Positions 1 through 8,079 of a DNA stretch of 37,053 nucleotides are shown in pieces. Each line of letters starts with the position of its first letter. The first letter of the stretch is position 1. The notes beneath the pieces are model-generated. The model was not told the DNA's origin. It saw only the letters and a program-made list of their open reading frames with translations, and made no database searches. Origin of the DNA: Alphaproteobacteria bacterium RIFCSPHIGHO2_02_FULL_46_13 (lineage in GTDB: Bacteria; Pseudomonadota; Alphaproteobacteria; Micavibrionales; Micavibrionaceae); NCBI GenBank assembly GCA_001767915.1, contig MEMI01000043.1, forward strand, positions 9,798 through 46,850, written 5' to 3'. The position numbers and the translations under genes are program-made.

Positions 1-1
1 C

Positions 2-415
2 ATTTCGATTCCCGCCTTCCGTATTGCGGGCGGCCTTCTCCTCTTCGTCACGGGTTTTAGAATGATTATGGGCTTCCACGACCAAGACCAAGTCGAGTCC
101 GAAAAAAATGTTTATAACGACAAATCCGATGTCGCAATTTTTCCATTGGCCGTGCCGTTGCTCGCTGGCCCTGGCAGCATGACCGCAACTTTGCTCCACA
201 TGACCAAGGCAGAAAGTTTTTCTGATAAAGGAATGATTATCGCCGCGATTATCGCTGTACAATTAATCGCTCTCGTCTCAATGTTAGGCGCAGAAAGATT
301 GGTTCGATTCTTCGGCCCCACAGGAAGCACATTGCTAGCCCGTCTTGTAGGAATCTTGATGGCCGCCATGGCCATCCAATTCCTGATCGACGGCGTCAGG
401 CAAATTTTCGCTTAA
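2..415 (+). CDS. MarC family integral membrane protein, 3' part
   Basis: The reading frame is already open at base 2, so the gene starts upstream of the window; 137 residues are visible. The visible part contains the hydrophobic stretch [20 protein letters not shown], a hydrophilic loop, then [18 protein letters not shown], which matches the conserved second half of MarC/YhgN-type proteins (inner membrane, multi-spanning, transport role unproven). Two more membrane segments follow, and the protein ends in a last helix with the motif [10 protein letters not shown]. The gene is convergent with ruvC, and the two stop codons share the four bases TTAA at 412-415. Family membership is well supported by the repeated hydrophobic pattern and the PLLAGPG motif; substrate and physiological role are unknown. 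Confidence 0.85.
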   Translation: MSIPAFRIAGGLLLFVTGFRMIMGFHDQDQVESEKNVYNDKSDVAIFPLAVPLLAGPGSMTATLLHMTKAESFSDKGMIIAAIIAVQLIALVSMLGAERLVRFFGPTGSTLLARLVGILMAAMAIQFLIDGVRQIFA

Positions 416-891
416 ATTTTATGCGGTTTATAATGATGCGCATGACAGATGGCAACAGCCAAAGCATCCGCCGCATCCGCCTCTAACTCGCCACTGGTCG
501 GTAATAAGACTTTGATCATCATCCCCACCTGATCTTTGGCGGCATGCCCCGCCCCCACCACAGATTTTTTGACGGTGTTGGCGGCATATTCTGCAACCTC
601 CAACCCGAACCGCGCAGGCGATAAAATCGCAACGCCGCGCGCCTGCCCGAGCTTTAAAGAAGATGCCGAGTTGGTATTGACGAACGTCTCTTCGATGGCA
701 GCGGTATCGGGTTTATAGGCCTCGATCACCTTGGTCAGTTCCGCATCAATGCGGCACAGACGCACAGCCATCGTCTCAGTTGATTTTGATTTAATGACGC
801 CTGCGGCGATAAAAGTCAGCCGGGAACCTTGGTGGTCAATAATGCCCCACCCCGTCCTCTCTAACCCTGGGTCAATCCCCAATACGCGCAT
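412..891 (-). CDS. ruvC: Crossover junction endodeoxyribonuclease RuvC
   Basis: RuvC cuts Holliday junctions symmetrically at the end of homologous recombination, working with the RuvAB branch-migration motor. The 159-residue protein has the usual length and the four acidic catalytic residues of the RNase H-like fold: D7 in the opening GIDPGL, E67 in AIEETFVN, and D139 and D142 in EADAADALA. The start ATG overlaps the yebC stop codon by one base (TAATG), which indicates translational coupling in a yebC-ruvC operon, a common arrangement in proteobacteria. Unlike many relatives, ruvA and ruvB do not follow; the next gene is the convergent MarC gene, whose stop overlaps. Nothing in the protein looks degraded. 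Confidence 0.97.
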   Translation of the reverse strand: MRVLGIDPGLERTGWGIIDHQGSRLTFIAAGVIKSKSTETMAVRLCRIDAELTKVIEAYKPDTAAIEETFVNTNSASSLKLGQARGVAILSPARFGLEVAEYAANTVKKSVVGAGHAAKDQVGMMIKVLLPTSGELEADAADALAVAICHAHHYKPHKI

Positions 892-1646
892 TATCCCGCC
901 GCCGCGAGTTTCGCCATATCTTCTTCGCTGACTTCGAAGTTGGTAATCACGGCCTGAACATCATCACTGTCTTCCAACTGATCAACCATTTTCAAAATGA
1001 TGGTGGCAACATCGGCATCAACAGTTGTCATGACGTTTGGTTTCCAAATAATCGCGGCACGTTCCGCCTCACCAAATTTGGCCTCTAACGCATCACGAAC
1101 GCGAATAAATTCTTCTGGGGTCGTGCTAATCTCATGTCCTTCATCGGTCGTGTCAACATTATCTGCTCCAGCATCCAATGCCGCTTCGAACATCTCATCG
1201 GCGCTTGCCTTATCCAACGGATAGACAATCTGACCGATATGATCGAACATAAAACCAACCGATCCAGTCTCACCCAAATTACCGCCGAATTTTGTAAAAG
1301 CAGCGCGAACTTCGGATGCCGTTCTATTTTTGTTGTCGGTCAACGCCTCAACAATCACGGCTACACCGTTCGGCGCATAACCTTCGTAACGGATGTCAAC
1401 ATAATCAGCTGTGTCACCAATTCCCAAACCAGAATCGATAGATTTTTTAATGCGATCATTTGGCATATTCTCGGCTCTGGCAGCAATCACCGCCGCCCGC
1501 AAGCGTGGGTTAAATTCAACACTACCGCCTCCCAATTTTGCCGCGACCTGAATTTCACGACCTAATTTCGTGAAAACCTTGGCACGCTTGGCATCAGCAC
1601 GCCCCTTTTTATGCATAATATTCTTAAACTGCGAGTGACCAGCCAT
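891..1646 (-). CDS. yebC: YebC/PmpR family protein
   Basis: The YebC family comprises cytoplasmic proteins described as transcriptional regulators and, more recently, as factors that relieve ribosome stalling. The 251-residue product begins [20 protein letters not shown], which is the family hallmark, followed by [10 protein letters not shown] and the region [19 protein letters not shown], also highly conserved. The open frame extends 13 codons further upstream, but the ATG at 1646 is chosen because the family always starts with MAGHS and because AGGAG lies 7 bases upstream. Its TAA overlaps the ruvC ATG by one base, so the two genes form an operon. A promoter is expected in the 179 bases between this gene and the divergent response regulator. 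Confidence 0.95.
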   Translation of the reverse strand: MAGHSQFKNIMHKKGRADAKRAKVFTKLGREIQVAAKLGGGSVEFNPRLRAAVIAARAENMPNDRIKKSIDSGLGIGDTADYVDIRYEGYAPNGVAVIVEALTDNKNRTASEVRAAFTKFGGNLGETGSVGFMFDHIGQIVYPLDKASADEMFEAALDAGADNVDTTDEGHEISTTPEEFIRVRDALEAKFGEAERAAIIWKPNVMTTVDADVATIILKMVDQLEDSDDVQAVITNFEVSEEDMAKLAAAG

Positions 1647-1825
1647 AGAAAAATCTCCTGAAAAATATATAGTTTGGGGTAGCACAGGCGCCTCATAAAG
1701 GCAATATTACACATATGCAAAATATTTATATTTTGTTCAGATTTATAGTATAAGTTGAACACTGGTGATATAAGCCACTCCATGCCATGCCTATCTTCAT
1801 GGGCGTTTTTTGAGAATGATAGAAT

Positions 1826-2464
1826 ATGTATAGTTTTGACCGTGTCAGAGTTCTCGTGATCGAGGACAACCAGCCGATGTTAGAAATTTGTAGAACCTTG
1901 CTACTCACTTTTGGTGTTGGCGAGGTTCTGACTGCCAAAAATGGCGAGGAAGGCTTTAAAATCGCCTGCAAAGAAAATCCGGATATTATTATCGCCGACT
2001 GGATGATGGAACCGACAGACGGCATTAAAATGACTCGCCGAATTCGTAATGACAGTCTAAGCCCGAACCATTACGTCCCTATCATTCTGATGACAGGTTT
2101 CAGTGAAAAGAAAAGAGTGGTGCAAGCACGTGATGCTGGCGTTACAGAATTTCTGGTTAAACCATTTACCGCACGCGACCTTTATAAACGTATTGCGCAA
2201 ATTATCGAACGCCCTCGTCAATTCGTACGTTCCGAAGATTTCTTTGGCCCAGACCGCCGCAGAAAGGCAGACCCTGTTTTTGCTGGCCCATTGAAACGGG
2301 ATTCAGATATGGCTGCAAAATCTGCACAAACCACCCGCATGAAAGAAGCCTCTCTCGAACTCGACAAATTACGCAGAGAATCCGGCCTTTCAAAAACAGA
2401 CAAGATTGGTAATCTTGATGCCAATAAACCAAGTGATATTGGCTTCGAAATTGATTTTAAATAG
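1826..2464 (+). CDS. CheY-like response regulator with basic C-terminal extension
   Basis: The first ~125 residues of this 212-residue protein form a receiver domain: the acidic pocket E13-D14, the phosphoacceptor D58 in IIIADWMM, T90 in ILMTG and K112 in EFLVKPF are all present, so it should be phosphorylated by a histidine kinase. The remaining ~85 residues have no recognised DNA-binding or enzymatic output domain; they include SEDFFGPDRRRKADP, a basic motif seen after receiver domains in other alphaproteobacteria, then a charged tail. No kinase gene is adjacent. The next gene starts 22 bases downstream on the same strand and is probably co-transcribed. A role in signalling or motility is likely, but the output is unknown. 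The ribosome binding site is weak. Confidence 0.9.
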   Translation: MYSFDRVRVLVIEDNQPMLEICRTLLLTFGVGEVLTAKNGEEGFKIACKENPDIIIADWMMEPTDGIKMTRRIRNDSLSPNHYVPIILMTGFSEKKRVVQARDAGVTEFLVKPFTARDLYKRIAQIIERPRQFVRSEDFFGPDRRRKADPVFAGPLKRDSDMAAKSAQTTRMKEASLELDKLRRESGLSKTDKIGNLDANKPSDIGFEIDFK

Positions 2465-2486
2465 CAGTCCATAAAAAGAAAAGAAC

Positions 2487-3047
2487 ATGACAGAAACTGA
2501 CGACCATTATAATATGCAACCGCGTAGAAAAGCTGAGTTTTATAACCCTCCCAACCACTTGAAACTCAAGGTGGGTATAGGTGGGTTGACTGAAAATATA
2601 CTGAACAAAGCTCAGGCTCTACTTGAGAGCAACACAGTTGATTTCACACCGCTGGCCGAAATGTATCTGGATGCCATGATGAAAGGCATCGAGCAAGCAA
2701 GAACACCTGACGTTGATTTAGACAAAGAAACAATGATCGGCGCTATTCTCTTCCCCGGCATGCAACTCAAAGCAAATGGCGGCATGTTCCATTATCAATT
2801 GGTCACGCAGATTGCCGACCGTTTTATTCAATTTTTGGAAGTGATTGAAACAGTTGACCACGACGCCCTTGAAATCATCATCGCTTTCCACACCACCCTC
2901 CGCGCCATTATCTTAGGTCGCATCAAAGGCGATGGCGGGAAACGGGGCGAAGAACTCATGACAGCCTTAGTCGATGCCTGCCACCGCTATTTTGAACACA
3001 AAACCAGCAGCGTTGCTGACAACAGTAAGTATAATATACCTAGTTAA
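2487..3047 (+). CDS. Conserved helical protein linked to the response regulator, function unknown
   Basis: I do not recognise a named family. The 186-residue protein has no signal peptide or membrane segment and is predominantly helical. Visible blocks are FYNPPNHLKLKVGIGGL near residue 20, a helix with DFTPLAEMYLDAMMKGI, and a hydrophobic helix DALEIIIAFHTTLRAIILGRI followed by a GDGGKRGEEL turn and a final helix LVDACHRYFEH. It lies 22 bases downstream of the receiver-domain gene, so a partner of that regulator is a reasonable inference. The helical content and conserved histidines would allow a phosphotransfer-like fold, but no clear HPt motif was found. The stop codon overlaps the convergent phosphoesterase stop in TTAA. 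Confidence 0.75.
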   Translation: MTETDDHYNMQPRRKAEFYNPPNHLKLKVGIGGLTENILNKAQALLESNTVDFTPLAEMYLDAMMKGIEQARTPDVDLDKETMIGAILFPGMQLKANGGMFHYQLVTQIADRFIQFLEVIETVDHDALEIIIAFHTTLRAIILGRIKGDGGKRGEELMTALVDACHRYFEHKTSSVADNSKYNIPS

Positions 3048-3850
3048 TGCGTATTATGAAGCCTTGCTCCCTTACGGACGGGATATATCGCCTTTGCAAG
3101 GCCTGTCTTATCATCGGTCTCGATAAAGATTCCGCAGACACATCCCTCGCCCTCGGCGGGGGATAATTTTTCAATGCTGAATTTTCTGGTGAAGCGTTGT
3201 ATAGGCACTTCGGCACGCATGCCGATGACACTGTTATAATCACCGGTCATTCCTGCATCCGTCTGATACGCTGTACCCTTTGGAAAGATTTGGGCGTCTG
3301 CGGTCGGGATATGGGTGTGCGTTCCGACAACGGCAGAAATTTTGCCGTCCAGATATTGTGCCATTGCCATTTTTTCAGATGATGCCTCCCCATGGAAATC
3401 GAGGAAGCTCGCCTGCACCGATTTCCCGAGCGGATATTTCTCGACCAGTTGCGCCATCGCCGCAAACGGATCATCCATCGGGTCCATAAACAACCGCGCC
3501 ATGGCATTCACCACCAGAATTTTACGACCATCCCTTAATGTGTGAACAATATGCCCGTTGCCCGGTGTGCCAGGCGGATAATTCACAGGGCGAACCAAAC
3601 GTGGTTCACGTTGAATGTATGGAATGACTTCGCGCTGATCCCATGTGTGGTTTCCAAGGGTGATCACATCGACCCCGATCTCAAACAATTCTTTACAAAT
3701 TTTTTCATTCACGCCAAAACCATGCGCAGAATTTTCCGCATTCACAATAATGACATCAGGGTTCAATGTTTGCTTGATAGATGGTAAATGGTGGATAAAG
3801 GCCTCACGCCCAGATCGCCCAACCAAATCGCCTATAAATAATATTCTCAT
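3044..3850 (-). CDS. YmdB-like metallophosphoesterase (TIGR00282 family)
   Basis: Members of this family are dinuclear-metal phosphodiesterases; Bacillus YmdB hydrolyses 2',3'-cyclic nucleotides. The 268-residue product has the usual length. Metal ligands are visible: D8 in FIGDLVGR, E39-N40 in NAENSAHGFG, N67-H68 in TLGNHTWD, H153 in DFHGEASSEK, and H178 and H180 in VGTHTHIPTAD. The C-terminal block TDAGMTGDYNSVIGM is typical of the family. It lies 18 bases downstream of the cyclo-ligase gene on the same strand, an arrangement I recall from other alphaproteobacteria. The gap between them is filled by a 9-base tandem repeat. The physiological substrate here is unknown. Its stop overlaps the convergent upstream gene. 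Confidence 0.92.
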   Translation of the reverse strand: MRILFIGDLVGRSGREAFIHHLPSIKQTLNPDVIIVNAENSAHGFGVNEKICKELFEIGVDVITLGNHTWDQREVIPYIQREPRLVRPVNYPPGTPGNGHIVHTLRDGRKILVVNAMARLFMDPMDDPFAAMAQLVEKYPLGKSVQASFLDFHGEASSEKMAMAQYLDGKISAVVGTHTHIPTADAQIFPKGTAYQTDAGMTGDYNSVIGMRAEVPIQRFTRKFSIEKLSPAEGEGCVCGIFIETDDKTGLAKAIYPVRKGARLHNTH

Positions 3851-3852
3851 AT

Positions 3853-3875
3853 AGGGGTTTTAGGGGTTTTAGGGG
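3853..3875. repeat. Short tandem repeat of AGGGGTTTT between cyclo-ligase and phosphoesterase genes
   Basis: Two full copies of the 9-base unit AGGGGTTTT (3853-3861 and 3862-3870) are followed by a partial AGGGG (3871-3875). Read on the minus strand, the unit CCCCTAAAA keeps the cyclo-ligase reading frame, so each copy supplies an in-frame TAA; the gene stops at the first of these (3869-3871). The repeat leaves no good Shine-Dalgarno sequence for the downstream phosphoesterase, so that gene may depend on translational coupling. Confidence 0.8.
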
Positions 3876-4435
3876 CGAAAGTCAAAAACCCTTTGCGGCG
3901 TAACCACCATATCCAGTCTTTGGTCATGGGGTTCAATCGGCAAAGCCAGCAAAACCGCTTGTTCCGCATAAGCCAACCCGACAGCCAGAATATCCTTTCT
4001 GGCGCGCAGTTGGCAGAGCGTCTCATCATAATGCCCTTGCCCGTACCCCATACGGTTACCGCGCTGGTCAAACGCCAATAACGGGACAATGACAATATAG
4101 GGGTCAAAAAATCTTGTTTTATCCATCGGCTCAACCGTACCAAAACTCGCCGCCTCAAGTTTGGTTTGGCGTGTCCAAGGGGCAAATTTCAACGCCCGCT
4201 CCCCCGCCTCAATACAGGGCAAACAAACTGTAATATTTCTCTCCCATAATTTTTCAACAATCGGTGACGGGTCAATCTCGCTGCCAATCGGATAATAAAC
4301 AGAGACAATAGAATGTTGGGGAGGATCAACCGCCTTCATAAAATGTTCAGCGGCATCAGATGCAAATTCAGGCAACACATTTAATTGGTCACGAAATTTT
4401 TTGGCAAACTGGCGAATGTTATTTTTACTGTCCAC
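3869..4435 (-). CDS. 5-formyltetrahydrofolate cyclo-ligase
   Basis: The enzyme uses ATP to convert 5-formyl-THF to 5,10-methenyl-THF. Recognition is from SVYYPIGSEIDPSPIVEKL and the nucleotide-binding region PLLAFDQRGNRMGYGQGHYD, both signatures of the family. The open frame can be read back to 4573, but those ~46 codons lie across the 6S RNA and its flank and have no family similarity. The only plausible initiator downstream of the RNA is GTG at 4435, which gives 188 residues, the normal family length; no strong Shine-Dalgarno sequence is visible there. The order zapA - 6S RNA - cyclo-ligase is conserved in proteobacteria, and in several the RNA and enzyme are made from one transcript. Confidence 0.92.
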   Translation of the reverse strand: MDSKNNIRQFAKKFRDQLNVLPEFASDAAEHFMKAVDPPQHSIVSVYYPIGSEIDPSPIVEKLWERNITVCLPCIEAGERALKFAPWTRQTKLEAASFGTVEPMDKTRFFDPYIVIVPLLAFDQRGNRMGYGQGHYDETLCQLRARKDILAVGLAYAEQAVLLALPIEPHDQRLDMVVTPQRVFDFRP

Positions 4436-4454
4436 TGAAAACTGTCCACTGAAA
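4427..4454. repeat. Perfect 14-base tandem duplication across the cyclo-ligase start
   Basis: The 14-base unit ACTGTCCACTGAAA occurs twice without mismatch, at 4427-4440 and 4441-4454. On the minus strand each copy contains a GTG that could begin translation. The one at 4435 is in the cyclo-ligase frame; its twin at 4449 is shifted by 14 bases and therefore out of frame. The repeat is located between the 3' end of 6S RNA and the enzyme. Confidence 0.85.
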
Positions 4455-4464
4455 ACAAAAGAAG

Positions 4465-4625
4465 GTGGGAACCACGGTGGCCGTTTTGGCGAAAAATCCG
4501 CGATGACCCTTTCAATAAGGTGGGCGCCATATGTCCAAGACCACGGTCTCAGCAGGGACAGCTCCCGTCGCAAGATTTGTATCGGTCAGTGGGATATGTT
4601 GCCTCACGCACCCCGTAGCACCCAC
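4465..4625 (-). ncRNA. ssrS: 6S RNA
   Basis: 6S RNA mimics an open promoter and sequesters the housekeeping RNA polymerase. The call rests on three things. First is position: between zapA and the cyclo-ligase, the conserved 6S locus of proteobacteria. Second, the ends form a long terminal stem: 13 bases at 4613-4625 pair with 4465-4477 with a single U-U mismatch (GTGGG with CCCAC, then GCTACGG with CCGTGGT including G-U pairs). Third, the length is about 161 nt, as in alphaproteobacteria. The interior holds GGGAGCTGTCCCTGC and TGAGACCGTGGTCTTGG, able to form hairpins around a central bubble. A TATATC-like -10 box lies at 4630-4635, just before the 5' end. Ends are approximate. Confidence 0.85.
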
Positions 4626-4690
4626 AAGAGATATAGCGCATAGAGTCCGAAAAGCCCAGATTTTTTAATTTTTTCTATGAAGAGATAGAA

Positions 4691-5065
4691 TTAAGCCGAT
4701 TTCCGCTGAACACGAGCCGTCAGTTTTTCAACTTTTGATGCCATTTGCCCGATCAGGTTAATGACATTCTGCTCGTCATTCGGGGATAAACCCTGATATT
4801 CAATTTTGCTACCGACTTCAGGAGCAGGTGTATTTTGAATAGCTTCCCGTGCCTGCATCAATTTTTCGTTCATGTCGAATACTTCATCGGCCAGCATCAG
4901 GGACGCCAACATCATTGCCTGTACTTTATTAGTGCTCCCTGCCACTGACGCCTCACGCATCCGTTGGTCAACATAGGACCCAAGTTGCATCAGACGACGT
5001 TCCTGCCCATCATCACAAGCAACAGGATAAGTACGACCATCAATGGTTAAATTTACTTCAGCCAT
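4691..5065 (-). CDS. zapA: Cell division protein ZapA
   Basis: ZapA is a cytoplasmic FtsZ-bundling protein that stabilises the Z ring. The 124-residue sequence opens with the typical MAEVNLTIDGRTYPVACDDGQE and continues RLMQLGSYVDQRMREA, followed by a long helix ending in a coiled coil (VEKLTARVQRK). GAGGG 7 bases upstream of the ATG supports the start. The gene follows a coiled-coil protein gene with a two-base gap, so the two are very likely one operon, and precedes the 6S RNA. Identification is firm from the N-terminal signature and neighbourhood. Confidence 0.95.
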   Translation of the reverse strand: MAEVNLTIDGRTYPVACDDGQERRLMQLGSYVDQRMREASVAGSTNKVQAMMLASLMLADEVFDMNEKLMQAREAIQNTPAPEVGSKIEYQGLSPNDEQNVINLIGQMASKVEKLTARVQRKSA

Positions 5066-5067
5066 TC

Positions 5068-5538
5068 TTATGCCCTCGCTTCACGAATAAGTTTTTGAAC
5101 TTTATCAATTGTGGAATCCAATTTTTTAGCCAATATCAATGCGTTCTCGTCATTGGCGACTTTATTGGATTTGGTCGGAATAGGCGCAGGTGCGGGCGCA
5201 GAAGGTGCCGCAAATAAATCAATTTGGGGGTCGAATTTGGTTTTCTTTTGTTGTTTGGCAGCTTTCAACTGAATAGCCAATTCTTCGGCCTTTTCTTCGG
5301 CTTTGGCTGCGCGAGCCTCTGCCAACTGAATGCGGGCTTCGGCTTGGTCTATAATCTCCTGAATATTGACGTCCGAAGGCCTTGCCATCGACTGGGCAGC
5401 GGCCAGAGCCTCTGACATTTCCAGAAGCCGCGCTTCATAAACCGCAGATTCTTCCTCACGCTCAATCACCGCATCAGCAAGCTGATCCACGGTCAGAGCC
5501 AAATATTCTAAATAGCTGTAAACATTTTCGATTGCCAT
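5068..5538 (-). CDS. Coiled-coil protein in operon with zapA
   Basis: This 156-residue protein has no membrane segment or signal peptide. Residues ~25-55 and ~62-97 are predicted coiled coil from the heptad-like alternation in EEESAVYEARLLEMSEAL and EARIQLAEARAAKAEEKAEEL. A proline/alanine linker (FAAPSAPAPAPIPTKS, ~110-125) separates these from a C-terminal helix, ILAKKLDSTIDKVQKLIREA. Small coiled-coil proteins upstream of zapA are common in alphaproteobacteria (often labelled DUF4164), which fits, but I cannot confirm the family by eye. Tight spacing to zapA (two bases) suggests a division-related role, perhaps as a ZapB-like partner. That role is inference. Confidence 0.8.
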   Translation of the reverse strand: MAIENVYSYLEYLALTVDQLADAVIEREEESAVYEARLLEMSEALAAAQSMARPSDVNIQEIIDQAEARIQLAEARAAKAEEKAEELAIQLKAAKQQKKTKFDPQIDLFAAPSAPAPAPIPTKSNKVANDENALILAKKLDSTIDKVQKLIREARA

Positions 5539-5660
5539 GAGTGCCAGACCTTCTTCCGAATCCTTTTATAATGCCTTTTAAGCCTATCAAAGCCGCAGAA
5601 TTCAGGTCAACCCCATAAAAAAGTTACCCCCATCCCTATTTCAGCCATTCGAGCTTATTT

Positions 5661-5690
5661 AGGAAAAGAATGCCCGCATCAAGCGGGCGC
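5661..5690 (-). terminator. Probable intrinsic terminator after the CheZ-like gene
   Basis: On the minus strand GCCCGC (5683-5688) and GCGGGC (5672-5677) form a six-base GC stem with a five-base loop, followed by ATTCTTTTCC. It lies 32 bases after the stop codon of the CheZ-like gene. The T tract is interrupted, so efficiency may be moderate. Confidence 0.6.
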
Positions 5691-5719
5691 TACAGTGAAA
5701 TTAAAATGGAAATGAATAA

Positions 5720-6439
5720 CTAAGCAAACAACGCATCAATATCCGCTTGAGAATGGGCATGGTTTTCGGTTGAATCGCGTACGCCGCCCGCCAAAGGATC
5801 TGATTTCACTTCGATCCCTAATTCATCAAGGGTTGAACTGATTTTGTCCTCAATCAACTGAAGACTTTCCAGCGTCTTACGGATACGCTGCCCTGTTAAA
5901 TCCTGAAAGCTACAAGCCATCAAAATTTCCTGAACATCGTTCCTTGTTTGCTCGAAAAACTGGAGACGGTCTTCATCCCCTGAAAATTGATTGTCATTGC
6001 GCATGCGGTTTGAAATGCGGTCTGCAGCGTCCAGAATTTTATTGGCAGCATCTTCCGTGTCGGTTAAAACCGCTTGTAATTCAACGCCGGTATTTGCGGC
6101 GGTTAATCCGTTACCACTAAACGAAATCGCCGAAATGGTGCTTAAAACCTCACCAAAACGTCCAGCCAAGCCCTCTTCTGCAAATTCCAATTGTTGGGAT
6201 GTGGCATTGATTTCCATGGAAATTTCATCGAAACGACGTCGAACAAAGGTCTCGAAAACCTCCATCTTAGTTTTCATGCCGGCAACTTCTTCAAGACGCG
6301 ATTTAAAAAGGCGCTCCATCCCGTCCATTTGCTCTTTCATGGAATAAACCATCATCATGACGGATTGAAGGTCTGCCGAAGCAGGAGCGGCTTTAAATGA
6401 CTGAATATCTTTAGCTTTTGTTGCGTCGTGTGCCATCAT
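5720..6439 (-). CDS. CheZ-like protein phosphatase
   Basis: CheZ dephosphorylates CheY-P. The 239-residue protein is almost entirely helical, and residues 175-188 read ACSFQDLTGQRIRK, which contains the CheZ catalytic pattern DxxxQ (D180, Q184). The C-terminus SQADIDALFA resembles the CheY-binding tail of CheZ and the SQ-DID-L motif of flagellar switch proteins. The first ~30 residues are low-complexity. No che or flagellar cluster is adjacent; the nearest receiver protein is at 1826-2464, about 3.3 kb away on the other strand. Two ATGs open the frame (6439 and 6436), and the first is used here because AAGG lies 10 bases upstream. A terminator follows. The substrate regulator is unknown. Confidence 0.87.
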   Translation of the reverse strand: MMAHDATKAKDIQSFKAAPASADLQSVMMMVYSMKEQMDGMERLFKSRLEEVAGMKTKMEVFETFVRRRFDEISMEINATSQQLEFAEEGLAGRFGEVLSTISAISFSGNGLTAANTGVELQAVLTDTEDAANKILDAADRISNRMRNDNQFSGDEDRLQFFEQTRNDVQEILMACSFQDLTGQRIRKTLESLQLIEDKISSTLDELGIEVKSDPLAGGVRDSTENHAHSQADIDALFA

Positions 6440-6541
6440 TCTGCTGCCTTGCGTATGGGGATAACCAGAGACTAGTCTACCCTTAAAATCGTTAATAGAT
6501 TCTAAGTTTACGCAGCAAAATCACAAAGAACGCAGATATTT

Positions 6542-7030
6542 TTAACGATAAGGGGAAACCGCAACCAGATTTCTGGCAATTTGAGCTTCCCAACGGTCGC
6601 CATTCTCCAAAAGACGCTCTTTATTATAGAACAGCTCGTCCCTTGTTTCGGTCGCAAATTCGAAATTCGGGCCTTCAACAATGGCATCCACTGGGCAGGC
6701 CTCTTGGCAGAGACCACAGTAAATACATTTCGTCATATCAATATCATAACGGGTGGTACGGCGTTGACCATCTTCGCGTGGTTCAGCCTCAATCGTAATC
6801 GCCAGAGCTGGGCAAATTGCTTCACACAATTTACAAGCAATACAACGCTCCTCCCCGTTCGGGTAACGACGCAACGCATGCTCCCCACGGAAACGCGGCG
6901 AAATCGGGCCTTTTTCATACGGATAGTTAATCGTCACACGCGGGACAAAGAACATATATTTGAGTGTCAAAGCCATCCCTTTCAGGATTTCAATGAGCAA
7001 GAACGAACGGGCTACGGTATATGCGGACAT
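6542..7030 (-). CDS. nuoI: NADH-quinone oxidoreductase subunit I
   Basis: NuoI carries clusters N6a and N6b in the peripheral arm of complex I, passing electrons toward the quinone site. The 162-residue product has two ferredoxin motifs: C63, C66, C69, C73 in [12 protein letters not shown] and C102, C105, C108, C112 in [12 protein letters not shown]. The N-terminus [19 protein letters not shown] is the usual amphipathic helix that sits on the membrane. The frame is open further upstream, but the ATG at 7030 matches family length, has AGGAA 7 bases upstream, and follows the nuoH stop by eight bases. It is the last gene of the block; nuoJ does not follow. Confidence 0.97.
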   Translation of the reverse strand: MSAYTVARSFLLIEILKGMALTLKYMFFVPRVTINYPYEKGPISPRFRGEHALRRYPNGEERCIACKLCEAICPALAITIEAEPREDGQRRTTRYDIDMTKCIYCGLCQEACPVDAIVEGPNFEFATETRDELFYNKERLLENGDRWEAQIARNLVAVSPYR

Positions 7031-7038
7031 ATCTATTC

Positions 7039-8076
7039 CTATTGTGGTAATGAATTTGTATAAATCAATGTTCCAGCGACAATGATGACCCAGATAAAGC
7101 TGAATGGCAGGAATACTTTCCAACCGAGGCGCATCAATTGGTCATATCTGTAACGTGGGAAAGTCGCCCGCGCCCAGAAGAAGAAGAACAAAACCAATGA
7201 TATTTTGGCAATGAACCATATAATTCCAGGTATAAAATCCAAGAATTCCAGACCAAACGGCACTTTCCATCCACCGAGGAACAGGATGGCGGTAATCGCC
7301 GACATCAACACCATGTTCATATATTCCCCAAGGAAGAACAGAACGAACGTCCCCGCAGAATATTCAACCATAAACCCGCCTGATAATTCTGACTCACCCT
7401 CTGGCAAGTCGAATGGTGGACGATTGGTTTCAGCCAGAATAGAAATCAGGAAGACGCCGAGCATAGGGATCAACAATAAAATCATCCATAACGGACGTTC
7501 CGCCATCACAATGCCAGAGAGATTCATTGTACCTGTGCAAAGAATTACAGTCACAATCACCAACCCCATGGATACTTCATAAGACACCATCTGGGATGCT
7601 GAACGAAGACCGCCGAGGAAAGCATATTTCGAGTTGGATGCCCAACCCGCCATAATCACCCCGTAAACACCAAGGGATGAAACAGCAAACAGGAATAAAA
7701 CCCCGACATTAATATCCGCCAAAACCATTTGCGCGCCAAGCGGAATAACCGACCAAGCCACAAGCGCCAATGTCAGAATCAAAATCGGCGCCAAGAAGAA
7801 CACAGGTTTATTGGCCTGCGTCGGGATAATGGTTTCTTTAGAAAGCAATTTGAACGCATCGGCAAACGGTTGCAATAACCCGAAAGGCCCGACAGTCATC
7901 GGCCCTTGACGGCGTTGCATCGCGCCCAATACTTTCCGTTCGGCATAAGTCACAAAGGCCACGAACACCATGATGCAGAGTGACATCACAACAATCGTTC
8001 CGACCAGTATCAAGGCCTCTGCCCAGAATACGCCAAGATAGGGTACTAAAAATTCCATCAATGCGGTCAACATCAT
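7039..8076 (-). CDS. nuoH: NADH-quinone oxidoreductase subunit H
   Basis: NuoH (ND1) is the membrane subunit that forms the quinone-binding chamber of complex I at the junction with the peripheral arm. The 345-residue protein is almost all membrane segments, broken by conserved loops: [36 protein letters not shown], and [19 protein letters not shown], the last with the acidic residues typical of the subunit. The start at 8076 is chosen because GGAG lies 6 bases upstream; a TTG one codon earlier and an ATG one codon later are alternatives. It starts three bases after the nuoG stop, so translation is probably coupled. Confidence 0.97.
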   Translation of the reverse strand: MMLTALMEFLVPYLGVFWAEALILVGTIVVMSLCIMVFVAFVTYAERKVLGAMQRRQGPMTVGPFGLLQPFADAFKLLSKETIIPTQANKPVFFLAPILILTLALVAWSVIPLGAQMVLADINVGVLFLFAVSSLGVYGVIMAGWASNSKYAFLGGLRSASQMVSYEVSMGLVIVTVILCTGTMNLSGIVMAERPLWMILLLIPMLGVFLISILAETNRPPFDLPEGESELSGGFMVEYSAGTFVLFFLGEYMNMVLMSAITAILFLGGWKVPFGLEFLDFIPGIIWFIAKISLVLFFFFWARATFPRYRYDQLMRLGWKVFLPFSFIWVIIVAGTLIYTNSLPQ

Positions 8077-8079
8077 CAA

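Noticed and set aside
3853-3875. G-quadruplex on the plus strand
   Set aside because: Only three GGGG runs are present; four are needed within one strand.
4436-4573. N-terminal extension of the cyclo-ligase open frame
   Set aside because: It lies across 6S RNA and its flank, lacks family similarity, and would make the enzyme too long.
6469-6478. Palindrome AGACTAGTCT before the CheZ-like gene
   Set aside because: A single ten-base palindrome with no known regulator match; could be chance.
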